Notes: generated by a model not told the origin, from the letters alone. 53,305 bases of DNA from an uncultured Collinsella sp. (GCA_902494245.1 CABUSR010000011.1:1-53305); one strand, 5' to 3'. Counted from the first letter of the stretch, positions 21,928 through 30,903 are shown. A program made the numbers and translations.

Positions 21928-22899
21928 ATGAAGCTTTCTAAGATTGCGGCCCTGTTTATGGTGCCGGTATTGGCCTTGTGCCTTGTGGCATGTTCGGCGC
22001 CCGGTGGCAATGTGAGCGAATCTGCGAGCTCCGATCCTAAGATCGCAGAACTCACTGCGCAGAAGCCGGCCAATGCCGACGAGGCCGCCGAGCTGTATGC
22101 GAAGCTCATGCAGAAGGAGAACGAGATCTTTTCGAGTGATAACGCGCTGTGGGAAAAGGTATTCAATGCGGCAAATAAAGACTCGGCAATGATTGAGGAC
22201 GGCAGCAATTACGGCGATTTCCTGCTCAAGACCATCGACGGCGCCAAGGATGAGTTCACGGCGGATGAGCTTAAGACACTCAAGGCCGGTGCACAGCAGA
22301 TCAAGGAGATCGAGGACAAGCTCGAGAGCCTGGAGAAGGAGTTCCCCGGCTGTGGAAGCACGCCGAGTGCAGGCGAGAGCGTCGACGCTTCGGCCGCTGG
22401 CATGACGGCTGGTGCCAATGCTTCGAGCGAGGCGACGAAGTTCCCCAGCTTTACGGGCAAGGACCTGGATGGCAACGACGTGAACAGCGACGAGCTGTTC
22501 TCTAAGAACAAGGTCACCGTCATGAACTTCTGGTTCACCACTTGCAAACCGTGCGTGGGTGAGTTGAGCGACCTTGAGGACCTGAATCAGGAGCTTGCCA
22601 AGAAGGGCGGCCAGGTCGTGGGCGTCAATTCCTTTACGCTCGATGGCAACAAGGGCGAGATTGCAGATGCCAAGGACGTGCTGAGCAAGAAGGGCGTGAC
22701 ATATAAGAACATCTGGTTCAAGTCGGATAGCGAGGCCGGTAAGTTTACGTCAAATTTGTTCTCGTTCCCGACAACGTATGTCATCGATCAGAATGGCAAC
22801 ATCGTAGGGGATCCAATCGTGGGAGCCATCAGCTCCGCCGAGCAGCGCGCAGCACTCGACAAGCTTATCGACCAGGCGATTGCGAATAGCGAGCAGTAA
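21928..22899 (+). CDS. TlpA/ResA-like thioredoxin-fold lipoprotein
   Basis: This 323-residue protein has a lipoprotein signal (MKLSKIAALFMVPVLALCLV then AC; lipidated Cys22) and a helical spacer of about 130 residues rich in Glu/Lys/Ala. A C-terminal thioredoxin-like domain follows, with the active site FWFTTCKPCVGEL (Cys206 and Cys209) and a cis-Pro region FSFPTTYVID. ATG 21928 is preferred over ATG 21922, since GGAGG then has proper spacing. It is the last gene of the redox operon and should act at the outer face of the membrane, receiving electrons from the polyferredoxin/CXXC proteins and reducing disulfides or peroxides. The long N-terminal helical extension is unusual for TlpA and may form a partner-binding surface. 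Confidence 0.9.
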   Translation: MKLSKIAALFMVPVLALCLVACSAPGGNVSESASSDPKIAELTAQKPANADEAAELYAKLMQKENEIFSSDNALWEKVFNAANKDSAMIEDGSNYGDFLLKTIDGAKDEFTADELKTLKAGAQQIKEIEDKLESLEKEFPGCGSTPSAGESVDASAAGMTAGANASSEATKFPSFTGKDLDGNDVNSDELFSKNKVTVMNFWFTTCKPCVGELSDLEDLNQELAKKGGQVVGVNSFTLDGNKGEIADAKDVLSKKGVTYKNIWFKSDSEAGKFTSNLFSFPTTYVIDQNGNIVGDPIVGAISSAEQRAALDKLIDQAIANSEQ

Positions 22900-22978
22900 A
22901 AACCGCGTAAAGCATAGCGAGGATCGTGTGTCGCTGTGCGAAGTAGTCTGCTGCCTTTCAAGATAAGCTCCACCATAT

Positions 22979-23006
22979 AGAGGTCCCGCTCGGGACCTCT
23001 TCTTTT
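22979..23006 (+). terminator. Terminator of the redox operon
   Basis: AGAGGTCCCG (22979-22988) pairs with CGGGACCTCT (22991-23000) and is followed by TCTTTT. It lies 80 nt after the TlpA-like gene stop. Confidence 0.85.
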
Positions 23007-23152
23007 GGGCGCCGTCCCGTTCGTTTTTTGGCGCGGTTTGTTACATTCCTCACTGGCGTCGGCAAAAAATGGGGATAGAGTAGGACAAAAGCGTCGAATA
23101 CGAACGGCGGAGGAGAGCGGGCAGGGTGCCTGCGCAGGAGAGGTTGCCGTCC

Positions 23153-26100
23153 ATGCTGGAGCTCAAAGGTATTTGCAAAAGGTACGTTACGCAGTCGTTT
23201 ACGCAGGTAGCGCTCGACAGCGTGAGCCTGTCTTTTCGCGATAACGAGTTCGTGGCCATTCTGGGACCTTCGGGGTCGGGCAAAACTACGATGCTCAACG
23301 TTATCGGTGGGCTCGATCATTTCGATTCTGGCGACCTGCTGATCGACGGTATTTCGACCAAAGACTTTCACGATCGCGATTGGGATGCCTACCGCAACAA
23401 CCGCATCGGCTTTGTGTTCCAAAGCTATAACCTCATTCCGCATCAGACCATTTTGGAAAACGTGGAGCTGGCGCTCACGCTCACGGGCGTGGGGCATGCC
23501 GAGCGTCGCCAGCGTGCGCGCGAGGCGTTGGAGAAAGTCGGCTTGGGCGAGCACGTTAACAAGCGCCCGAGCCAGCTATCGGGCGGGCAGATGCAGCGCG
23601 TGGCCATTGCCCGCGCCCTGATCAATGACCCTGAGATCGTCCTTGCCGACGAGCCGACTGGCGCTTTGGATTCAACGACATCCGTGCAGGTTATGGATTT
23701 GCTCAAAGAAGTTGCGCGCGACCGTCTGGTCATCATGGTCACGCACAATCCCGACCTGGCATACCAATACGCCACGCGCATCGTCAACCTGGCGGACGGC
23801 AAGATCACCGATGATTCCGATCCTTTCGATGTCGCTGACGCCACGCGCCGCGAGGCCAAGCCTACGCGCAAAACCTCGATGAGCTTTGTGACGGCGCTGG
23901 GGCTTTCTGCCCGAAACCTCATGACCAAGAAGGGCCGCACGGCCATGACGGCCTTTGCGGGCTCGATTGGCATTATCGGTATCGCGGCGATTCTGGCGCT
24001 GTCCAACGGCGTAAACGGCTACATCAAAAAGGTCGAGGAGGATACGCTCTCGAGCTACCCACTCACCATTTCCAAGCAGGATTACGACCTGTCGTCCATG
24101 ATGGGCGGACAGGGGGCTACGGATGATGGCTCGTCTGAAAACGTGGATTCGTCCGACGACAGTGCCGGCGGCAAGGCTCAGGGAACCGATAAGATTCCCG
24201 TGGTCACGGCTGTAAAGGATATGTTTGCGAGCGTTAAGTCCAACGACATGACGAGCTTTAAGGCATGGCTCGATGCCGGTGGCGACGGCATCGACAAAGA
24301 GGTCAACGCCATTCAGTACGGCTACGGTGTATCGCCGGTTGTCTATCGTGCCGGCAAGGGCGATGAGAAGCCTGTCCGGCTGGTGCCCAACGCCATGACC
24401 GAGGCCATGAGCGGAGGCGCGAGCTCGGCGGCAACGGTGAGCATGGAATCCATGGGAACCTCGGTCTTTAACGAGATGATCGACGACCAGAGTCTGCTCG
24501 ACAGCCAGTACGATGTCGTCGCCGGTCATTGGCCCACGTCTGCCAACGAAGCCGTGATGGTGCTTTCGAGTCGTGGCACGGTGGGCGACTATACGCTCTA
24601 CAGCATCGGTGCGCTGGATATCGATGAGCTCAACGATCTGGTAAACAGCGCTATGACGGCCGACGGTAAGATCGAAACGCCCGAGACCGGCACCGACTTT
24701 ACCTACGACGACGCGCTGTCCACGACGTTTAAGGTGCTGTCGCCGGCCGATGCGTATCGCAAAAACGAAGAGACCGGCATGTGGGCTGACATGTCTGACG
24801 ATGCCGACTTTATGACGGCCAAGGTTGCCGACGGTATTGACGTGCGCATTGTGGGCGTGGTGCGACCTAATGAGACGGCCAACGCGAGCGCATTGACCCC
24901 GGGCATTGCCTATACGCATGCACTGACTCGTCAGCTTATGGAACGCGCCGCAAATTCGCAGATTGTGCAGGAGCAGCTTGCTCACCCCGAGACAGATGTC
25001 TTTACGGGCAAGTCTTTCGATGAACTGCAGGGCGAGGCCAAGCAAGGCGTGGATCTGGGCAGCATGTTCAGTGTGGACGAGGCGGCGCTCAAGAGTGCAT
25101 TTTCGTTCGATACATCTGCGCTTTCGGGTGCGGCCGGCGGTATCGACCTTTCTGGTATTGACTTGTCCGGGTTGGATATTGACCTTTCGGGCGTGGGCAA
25201 GGACATCGACTTCAGTGACATCATGGCAGAAGCACCGTCCCCAGATTTCTCGGGCATCTTTGACGGTCTGGAGCTCACGCCCGAGCAAATGCAACAGGTG
25301 GGAATGCTTGCCAACCAACTGTTTGAGGGCTTTTTGCAGTCTGATCAGTTTAGGGCGCTGACACCCGAAGATCTTAAGGACGCGTCAAAGCTTGCTTCCG
25401 CATTCTCGGCGTATCTTGAGAATGATGCCGCAGCCCAGCAAATCCTGGCCCAGCTCAAGGCACTCGGCGGCGATGCCCTGGCCGAGCGCCTGCAGCAGGC
25501 GATGGCCGACTATGTGCAAAAGCAGCTGGCTCCGTATCTGCAGCAGGCTATGGATCAGGTGATGAGGGCAATCAACGAGCAGATAGCGTCGACGGTATCG
25601 TCCCAGCTCAAGGCGGGCGCGGCAGGGCTCATGGGCCAGATGGCGACGCAGATGTCATCGAGTTTTGCCAACTTGGCGAGCGCTATGCGTGTGGATGCGA
25701 GCGCCTTTGCTCGTGCCATCCACTTCAACATGGACGCTGAGGACCTGAGTTCGCTCATGATGAGCTATGCCAAGGCGTCGAAGCTCACCTACGACAACAA
25801 TCTGACCACGTTGGGCTATGCGGACGAGGCAGACCCCATCTCGGTCAAGATTTTCCCGCGCGACTTTGAGGCCAAGGAGCGCGTGCTCGACCACATCGAC
25901 GCGTACAACAAGCAGGTCAAAGCCTCTGGCCACGATGAGCAGACAATCTCGTACACCGACTACATGGGCATCATCATGGGCTCGGTGACCGACATCGTGA
26001 ACACCATCAGCTTGGTGCTCATCGCATTTGTGAGTATCAGCCTGGTGGTGAGCTCCATCATGATCGGCATCATCACCTACATCAGCGTGCTGGAACGCAA

Positions 26101-26407
26101 AAAGGAGATTGGCATCCTGCGTGCGATCGGCGCGTCGAAGCGTAACGTGGCCAACGTATTCAATGCCGAGACCTTTATCGAGGGCCTCATTGCCGGCGTC
26201 TTTGCCATTGTCGTCGTGGTGGCCGTGAGCTTCCCGGTTAATACCTGGGCGCTTACTGCCAAACAGGTACCCAATCTGATGAGCCTGCCCGTGCAGGATG
26301 CGCTGGTGCTCATTGCAATTTCGGTGCTGCTGACGGTTGTCGCTGGCCTGCTGCCGGCCCGTAGCGCGTCCAGGAAGGATCCCGTGGAGGCCCTGCGCTC
26401 CGAATAA
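23153..26407 (+). CDS. ABC transporter with fused ATPase and MacB-like permease
   Basis: This 1,084-residue protein has an N-terminal ATPase of the LolD/MacB type: Walker A GPSGSGKT (38-45), signature LSGGQMQRVAIARA, Walker B VLADEPTGALD. The permease has a first membrane helix near 265-290 (TAMTAFAGSIGIIGIAAILA), a very large external domain of roughly 630 residues, and three C-terminal helices ending LLPARSASRKDPVEALRSE, the standard FtsX/MacB tail. ATG 23153 has AGGAGAGG upstream. The external domain holds a run of pentads (IDLSGIDLSGLDIDLSG) and Met/Gln-rich helices. This type probably works as a mechanotransmission pump or sensor for peptides or lipoproteins rather than a simple importer. 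Substrate unknown. Confidence 0.9.
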   Translation: MLELKGICKRYVTQSFTQVALDSVSLSFRDNEFVAILGPSGSGKTTMLNVIGGLDHFDSGDLLIDGISTKDFHDRDWDAYRNNRIGFVFQSYNLIPHQTILENVELALTLTGVGHAERRQRAREALEKVGLGEHVNKRPSQLSGGQMQRVAIARALINDPEIVLADEPTGALDSTTSVQVMDLLKEVARDRLVIMVTHNPDLAYQYATRIVNLADGKITDDSDPFDVADATRREAKPTRKTSMSFVTALGLSARNLMTKKGRTAMTAFAGSIGIIGIAAILALSNGVNGYIKKVEEDTLSSYPLTISKQDYDLSSMMGGQGATDDGSSENVDSSDDSAGGKAQGTDKIPVVTAVKDMFASVKSNDMTSFKAWLDAGGDGIDKEVNAIQYGYGVSPVVYRAGKGDEKPVRLVPNAMTEAMSGGASSAATVSMESMGTSVFNEMIDDQSLLDSQYDVVAGHWPTSANEAVMVLSSRGTVGDYTLYSIGALDIDELNDLVNSAMTADGKIETPETGTDFTYDDALSTTFKVLSPADAYRKNEETGMWADMSDDADFMTAKVADGIDVRIVGVVRPNETANASALTPGIAYTHALTRQLMERAANSQIVQEQLAHPETDVFTGKSFDELQGEAKQGVDLGSMFSVDEAALKSAFSFDTSALSGAAGGIDLSGIDLSGLDIDLSGVGKDIDFSDIMAEAPSPDFSGIFDGLELTPEQMQQVGMLANQLFEGFLQSDQFRALTPEDLKDASKLASAFSAYLENDAAAQQILAQLKALGGDALAERLQQAMADYVQKQLAPYLQQAMDQVMRAINEQIASTVSSQLKAGAAGLMGQMATQMSSSFANLASAMRVDASAFARAIHFNMDAEDLSSLMMSYAKASKLTYDNNLTTLGYADEADPISVKIFPRDFEAKERVLDHIDAYNKQVKASGHDEQTISYTDYMGIIMGSVTDIVNTISLVLIAFVSISLVVSSIMIGIITYISVLERKKEIGILRAIGASKRNVANVFNAETFIEGLIAGVFAIVVVVAVSFPVNTWALTAKQVPNLMSLPVQDALVLIAISVLLTVVAGLLPARSASRKDPVEALRSE

Positions 26408-26408
26408 T

Positions 26409-26435
26409 GTGACAAAGGGACGGCCCCTTTGTCAC
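26409..26435. repeat. GTGACAAAGGG intergenic palindrome
   Basis: GTGACAAAGGG (26409-26419) pairs with CCCTTTGTCAC (26425-26435). A near-identical hairpin occurs at 52734-52758, so it belongs to a dispersed family in this genome. It may also terminate the ABC gene. Confidence 0.75.
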
Positions 26436-26460
26436 GTTCGTTGATATGAGAGAAGAGTAG

Positions 26461-27414
26461 ATGATTCTTTCGCTTGCCCCTATGGAGGGGATTACCGGGC
26501 ATGTGTTCCGTCGCGTGCATGCGGAGTGCTTCGGTGCGCTCGATTGCTATTACACGCCGTTTTTGCCGCCGCCGCGGGTGGGAAACCGCTTTGGCGGCAA
26601 GGCGTTTAAGGAGATCGATCCTGCCAATAACCAGGGGCTCAACGTGGTGCCTCAGCTGATGTCCAAGAACGCGGACGAGTTTGTGTGGGCGGCACAGGTG
26701 CTCGCCGACATGGGCTACCGCGAGGTCAATCTCAACCTGGGTTGCCCTTCGGGAACGGTTGTCGCCAAGGGCAAGGGCTCGGGTTTCTTGCGCAATCTCG
26801 ACGAGCTCGAGGCGTTCTTAAGTGATGCGTGCGAGCGGTCGCCGTTGCCGGTGTCGGTAAAGACCAGGCTGGGGCTGGAGAATGACGACGAATACGAGCG
26901 CGTGCTCGATCTGTATTGCCGCATGCCGTTGGCAGAGCTCATTGTGCATCCGCGCGTGCAAAAGGACCGCTATACGGGTTCGCCGCGCAAAGAGTTTTAT
27001 GGCGAGACGCTGGAGCGTGTGCCGTTCCCCGTGGCCTATAACGGTGACATTTTTGATCTTGAGGATATGGACGCGCTGGTGGAGGCCTATCCCGGCACGC
27101 GCCATGTAATGCTGGGGCGTGGCCTGCTCGCGAACCCCGCTCTGGCTCGCATGGTCAAGGGCGGCCCTGCTGCAACGGCTGCTGAGCTGCAGCGCTTCCA
27201 CGACACGCTGTTTGCGGCATATGCAGAAGAGATTGGCGGCAATGCGGTCTTCCGCATGAAGGAGTGGTGGTTCTACGCCAAGTGCGCTTTCGCTGATCCC
27301 GCTACCGTCCACAAGATCGTACGCAAGACCAAAAAGGTCGACGAATACCGCGCTGCCGTCGAGCGCGTCTTTCGCGAACAGCCGCTTGCACCCACAGCTC
27401 GCTTCAACGACTAG
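26461..27414 (+). CDS. tRNA-dihydrouridine synthase family protein
   Basis: This 317-residue FMN enzyme has a TIM-barrel start SLAPMEGITGHVFRR and the FMN-binding PQLMSKNADEF. The active-site loop is NLNLGCPSGTVVAKGKGSGF with catalytic Cys95, followed by VKTRLGLEN, a substrate His in LIVHPRVQKDRYTG, and the phosphate-binding YNGDIFD and MLGRGLLANPAL. It reduces uridine to dihydrouridine in tRNA D-loops using NADPH. The overall form is closest to the compact DusC-like/bacterial Dus group; the exact target position cannot be told from sequence. It appears monocistronic between two intergenic repeat elements. Confidence 0.9.
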   Translation: MILSLAPMEGITGHVFRRVHAECFGALDCYYTPFLPPPRVGNRFGGKAFKEIDPANNQGLNVVPQLMSKNADEFVWAAQVLADMGYREVNLNLGCPSGTVVAKGKGSGFLRNLDELEAFLSDACERSPLPVSVKTRLGLENDDEYERVLDLYCRMPLAELIVHPRVQKDRYTGSPRKEFYGETLERVPFPVAYNGDIFDLEDMDALVEAYPGTRHVMLGRGLLANPALARMVKGGPAATAAELQRFHDTLFAAYAEEIGGNAVFRMKEWWFYAKCAFADPATVHKIVRKTKKVDEYRAAVERVFREQPLAPTARFND

Positions 27415-27415
27415 T

Positions 27416-27471
27416 TAGTCGTTGGGGACGTTCTTTAACGACTAGTCATTTATGAACGTCCCCAATGACTA
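27416..27471. repeat. GGGGACGTTC intergenic inverted repeat
   Basis: TAGTCGTTGGGGACGTTC (27416-27433) and GAACGTCCCCAATGACTA (27454-27471) form an 18-bp inverted repeat with one G-T pair, starting 2 nt after the Dus stop codon. The right arm and the sequence before it (27441-27471) recur almost unchanged at 46991-47021. Confidence 0.8.
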
Positions 27472-27478
27472 TGTTGCA

Positions 27479-27724
27479 CTAGAGCAGGTTTTCCTGCACC
27501 CATGCGATGATGTCGCTTGACTCGTAGAGCGGCTTGCCGTCGATGAACAAGCAGGGAACCTGGCGTTTTCCGCCGACGGCGATGAGTGCCTGCTCAGCAT
27601 CGCCGTCGATCGAGATATTGCGCTCGGGGATGGTCACACCGTTATCGGCAAGGAATCGCTTGACCTTTATGCAATACGGGCAGCCGGCCATAACGTACAG
27701 CGCGAGCTCGTGATTAGTAGCCAT
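27479..27724 (-). CDS. Glutaredoxin-like protein
   Basis: This 81-residue thioredoxin-fold protein reads ELALYVMAGCPYCIKVKRFL, with active-site CPYC. The cis-Pro loop is KRQVPCLFIDGKPL, followed by YESSDIIAWVQENL. The TVP-like position is QVP and the C-terminal ESxDI motif is the usual glutathione- or thiol-binding contact. ATG 27724 (MATNHEL) is preferred over an upstream start because GGAG lies just before it. It should reduce disulfides or act in redox signalling in the cytoplasm. Coriobacteria generally lack abundant glutathione, so the physiological thiol is uncertain. Confidence 0.9.
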   Translation of the reverse strand: MATNHELALYVMAGCPYCIKVKRFLADNGVTIPERNISIDGDAEQALIAVGGKRQVPCLFIDGKPLYESSDIIAWVQENLL

Positions 27725-27775
27725 AGGTCTCCAATCGGTTGAGGTTTTGATTGAAATACCCAAAGCCGCCGCGGT

Positions 27776-28603
27776 CTATGCGCGCGTCAACGAAGACTCG
27801 ATGGCCTGGACCAGAAACGCCGTGGCTCCGGTGGCGCAGGGCTTGTCGTAGTAGTCAACAAAGCGCTGGTCGGCAAGATAACCGTGGGCGAGGCCCAGGT
27901 ACGCCTCGTCTTGGGGCTCGCATCCCCAGTTGAGAGCAATCCAGCGACGATGCATCGCGACAAGCTTACGAGCCTCGTTGCTCTCTGGGTCGCCAATGCC
28001 CATGGCAATTGAGAGCTGGCCCAGAATAGCGCGTTCAAGTTCCTTCATGTCGTTCCATGTCTCGGGGTCCATGTCCAGCAACGCTTCGTTTGCTGCATCG
28101 ATAGCCTCATCGCCGTAGCGCGCCCGCGCCTCGGCACCGTAGCGCGCCTCGTTTTCCTGCACGGTGCGCCAGCGCTCCAGTTGCGGCAGGACGGCGCCCA
28201 TGAGCGAGACGGCTTCGTCGAGCGACATGCCGGTGTTTTGTGCCAGGCGCGGGGCACAATCCTCAATCATTGCCTCCATGGTGGTGTCATAGGTGTACTT
28301 GCCGTGGTCGTAGCACCACTTGCAGTAATGATCGGTCGCGGTGCCCGTGGCATCGGTGCCGCAGTCGTCGGGCGTGAGTATCATGCCGCAGCTCTGGCAA
28401 TAGTGCTCAGGCATTTCGAGCAGGTGGGACAGCGGTTCTCCGGTTACGGCGGCGATGAGCTTCATCATGTCGATGCCCGGTGTGACCTCGCCGCGCTCCC
28501 ACCGGCTGATGGCCTGGCGTGTGACGAAGAGCTTAGCGGCAAGCTGCTCTTGGGTAAGGTGATGGGCGCGACGGACAGCAATGAGCTTTTCTGCAAAGGC
28601 CAT
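27776..28603 (-). CDS. Regulator with XRE HTH, zinc ribbon and TipAS-like domain
   Basis: This 275-residue three-part protein has an XRE helix-turn-helix at 1-60 (AVRRAHHLTQEQLAAKLFVT then RQAISRWERGEVTPGIDMM). A zinc ribbon at about 67-105 has Cys pairs YCQSCGMIL and YCKWCYDHGKYTYD. The C-terminal helical domain ends WGCEPQDEAYLGLAHGYLAD then RFVDYYDK...GATAFLVQAI, matching the TipAS thiopeptide-binding fold. TipAS normally follows a MerR domain in TipA and traps thiostrepton-like antibiotics. Here it is joined to a different DNA-binding domain, so an antibiotic- or drug-responsive repressor is inferred. A potential zinc-site role in redox sensing is also possible. It lies 51 bp upstream of the glutaredoxin gene, same direction. 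Confidence 0.8.
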   Translation of the reverse strand: MAFAEKLIAVRRAHHLTQEQLAAKLFVTRQAISRWERGEVTPGIDMMKLIAAVTGEPLSHLLEMPEHYCQSCGMILTPDDCGTDATGTATDHYCKWCYDHGKYTYDTTMEAMIEDCAPRLAQNTGMSLDEAVSLMGAVLPQLERWRTVQENEARYGAEARARYGDEAIDAANEALLDMDPETWNDMKELERAILGQLSIAMGIGDPESNEARKLVAMHRRWIALNWGCEPQDEAYLGLAHGYLADQRFVDYYDKPCATGATAFLVQAIESSLTRA

Positions 28604-28744
28604 AGCGGCTCCTTTCTGCTGGTTGATGGCTTAAGCATACGCGGCGGCAGGCGCCCTTCCAAGCAACCGTTGGTTGCACGACGGGGGACCGCGGCGAAGA
28701 ATTGCGCGCAACGCCCCACGCCTCCATGCCGTACAATGACCGGC

Positions 28745-29482
28745 ATGGAACCTATCGCACGCATACATACCGACCTGCCGCAGAAGTTCGGCATTCCGCG
28801 CAACAGCTTTTTGGCGCCCCATCTGCAGGGGCACATCGTTTTTGAGCCGGAATTTGCCTCCAATGCAGCGGTTGAGGGCCTGGACTCCTTCTCTCACCTG
28901 TGGCTGCTGTGGCGCTTCGAAAACGGAACGCCCGGCGGCACGGCTAAGGATATTGCCGTCGACGCTAAAACGCAGGACAGGTCCGGCACCAACGCAAAAT
29001 GGTCGAAAACCGTGCGCCCGCCGCGTCTGGGCGGAGCCGAACGTGTGGGAGTGTTTGCCACGCGCAGTCCGTTTCGCCCTAATCCCATCGGGCTCACCTG
29101 CGTCAAGCTTGATCGTGTCGAGCTCACCGACGATGGCCCCATCATCCATGTGTTGGGGGCCGACCTGCGCGACGGTACGCCCATCTACGACATCAAGCCC
29201 TACATTCCGTTTGCGGACTGCCACCCGGATGCGACCGGAGGCTGGATCGAGGATGCTTCGTGGCAAGAGCTCGATGTTGAGTTTCCGCAAGCACTGCAGG
29301 ATATGGTCCCGCCCGCAAAGCTCCTCGGCTTGGTCGAGGTCCTTCGCCAAGACCCGCGCCGCGCGGGCAGCAAGCACGAGCCACACCGCGTCTATCATCT
29401 GGCTTACGCCGGGCTCGACATATCGTTTACGGTCGATGAAACCCAGCTAACCGTAGTTGCCGTCAACGACGCGCAAGACTAA
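28745..29482 (+). CDS. trmO: tRNA (t6A37) methyltransferase TrmO-like
   Basis: This 245-residue protein starts MEPIARIHTDLPQKFGIPRN, followed by the family motif FSHLWLLWRFE. The SAM-binding signature VFATRSPFRPNPIGL precedes VKLDRVEL, and GTPIYDIKPYIPFADCHPDA follows. The C-terminal small domain ends HRVYHLAYAGLDISFTV. This is the TsaA/YaeB/TrmO beta-barrel family, which N6-methylates threonylcarbamoyl-adenosine at tRNA position 37. An in-frame ATG three codons upstream (28736) is an alternative start; neither has a strong ribosome site. It diverges from the TipAS-type regulator. Confidence 0.92.
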   Translation: MEPIARIHTDLPQKFGIPRNSFLAPHLQGHIVFEPEFASNAAVEGLDSFSHLWLLWRFENGTPGGTAKDIAVDAKTQDRSGTNAKWSKTVRPPRLGGAERVGVFATRSPFRPNPIGLTCVKLDRVELTDDGPIIHVLGADLRDGTPIYDIKPYIPFADCHPDATGGWIEDASWQELDVEFPQALQDMVPPAKLLGLVEVLRQDPRRAGSKHEPHRVYHLAYAGLDISFTVDETQLTVVAVNDAQD

Positions 29483-29594
29483 CCAGCCATTCGTCCGCAC
29501 CCGTCAAATTAAGCGCCAAACCCCGCGCCAAAACCGCCCACGCTGGTGGACAATAACGCCTACCAAAATAGTCCGCTTTGCATGGGAGCTCAGC

Positions 29595-30809
29595 ATGAAA
29601 TACGACTTTAGCTCGCTTATCGACCGCCACGGCATGGATGCCATCGCCGTTGACTCTTGGGGCGAGATCCCCGGTATGGCTCCGAACGCACCCGACGAGG
29701 GCTTCGACCGCATTCCCATGTGGGTGGCCGACATGAACTTCGCCACGGTGCCCACGGTTCAGGAGTACATCATCAAGCGCGCTCAGCACCCCATGTTTGG
29801 CTACTTCAATCCGCGTCCCGAGTACTTCGACCGCATCATCGAATGGCAGAGCCGTCGCAACGGCGTTGAGGACTTGGCGCCGGAGCATATCGGCTACGAA
29901 AACGGCGTGCTGGGCGGTGTCGTGTCGACGCTACGCGCGTATGTCCAGCCAGGTGATGCGGTGCTAGTCCACAGCCCTACCTACATCGGCTTTACCAAGT
30001 CCATCGAGGCCGCGGGCTATCGTATTGTCCACAGCCCGCTTAAGCTCGACGACCAGGGCGTGTGGCGCATGGACTTTGAGGACACGGAGCGCAAGCTCGC
30101 CCAAAACTACATCCATGCCGCGGTGTTCTGCTCGCCGCACAATCCCTGCGGCCGCGTATGGGAGCGCGACGAGATCGAGCGCGCCATGGACATCTATCGC
30201 CAGCACGATTGCGTGGTGATCTCGGACGAGATTTGGTCCGATATCATCCTGCCGGGACACAAGCACATCCCGACGCAGTCGGTGAGCGAGGATGCCCGCA
30301 TGCGCACGGTTGCCCTCTACGCGCCCAGCAAGACGTTCAACCTGGCGGGCCTGGTCGGCAGCTACCACATCATCTACAACGAGACGCTGCGCGACCGCGT
30401 GTGCGCCGTGTTCAACAAGACCCACTACAACGAGATGAACGTCCTCTCCATGCATGCGCTTATCGGTGCCTACCAGCCGCAGGGCTATGAGTGGGTTGAT
30501 GAGCTCAACCAGGTGCTTGCCGGCAATATCGAGTACTTCTGCACGTATGCAGAAAAGCACTGGAAGGGCGTCGCGTTTTCGCGTCCGCAGGGCACGTACA
30601 TGGTGTTTCTGGACTGCACCGAGTGGTGCCGCGAGCATGGCCGCGATATTCAGTGGTTGCTCGACGAGGGGGCGCGCGTGGGCGTGGGGTATCAGGACGG
30701 CCGCCCGTTCCACGGGCCCTGCCACATTCGCGTGAATCTGGCGCTGCCGCTTTCGCGCGTGAGGGAAGCGTGCGACCGCCTGGACCGCTACGTTTTTAAT
30801 GCACGGTAA
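29595..30809 (+). CDS. PatB/MalY-type PLP-dependent C-S lyase (aminotransferase fold I)
   Basis: This 404-residue protein begins MKYDFSSLIDRHGMDAIAVD and has the MalY/PatB signature IPMWVADMNFATVPTVQ. PLP contacts include ENGVLGGV, HNPCGRVW and SDEIWSDI, and the Schiff-base Lys lies in APSKTFNLAGLVGSY. The C-terminal HIRVNLALPLSRVREA carries the carboxylate-binding Arg. Such enzymes cleave cystathionine or cysteine to give homocysteine or sulfide plus pyruvate and ammonia. Start ATG 29595 has GGGAG 6 nt upstream. It is monocistronic with a strong terminator. A gut bacterium could use it for cysteine-derived hydrogen sulfide formation; that is inference. Confidence 0.92.
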   Translation: MKYDFSSLIDRHGMDAIAVDSWGEIPGMAPNAPDEGFDRIPMWVADMNFATVPTVQEYIIKRAQHPMFGYFNPRPEYFDRIIEWQSRRNGVEDLAPEHIGYENGVLGGVVSTLRAYVQPGDAVLVHSPTYIGFTKSIEAAGYRIVHSPLKLDDQGVWRMDFEDTERKLAQNYIHAAVFCSPHNPCGRVWERDEIERAMDIYRQHDCVVISDEIWSDIILPGHKHIPTQSVSEDARMRTVALYAPSKTFNLAGLVGSYHIIYNETLRDRVCAVFNKTHYNEMNVLSMHALIGAYQPQGYEWVDELNQVLAGNIEYFCTYAEKHWKGVAFSRPQGTYMVFLDCTEWCREHGRDIQWLLDEGARVGVGYQDGRPFHGPCHIRVNLALPLSRVREACDRLDRYVFNAR

Positions 30810-30819
30810 GCGTGCGCTG

Positions 30820-30861
30820 CATGTGGGGCCTTCTGCCAAGTTGGCTAGAAGGCCCCACATG
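30820..30861. terminator. Bidirectional hairpin after patB-like gene
   Basis: CATGTGGGGCCTTCT (30820-30834) and AGAAGGCCCCACATG (30847-30861) form a perfect 15-bp stem with a 12-nt loop, between converging genes. There is no U tract, as at 6275-6317. Confidence 0.7.
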
Positions 30862-30903
30862 GTAAAGCATCTGTAGCAATTGGGCGCAGACCTGCTGAGA
30901 GGC

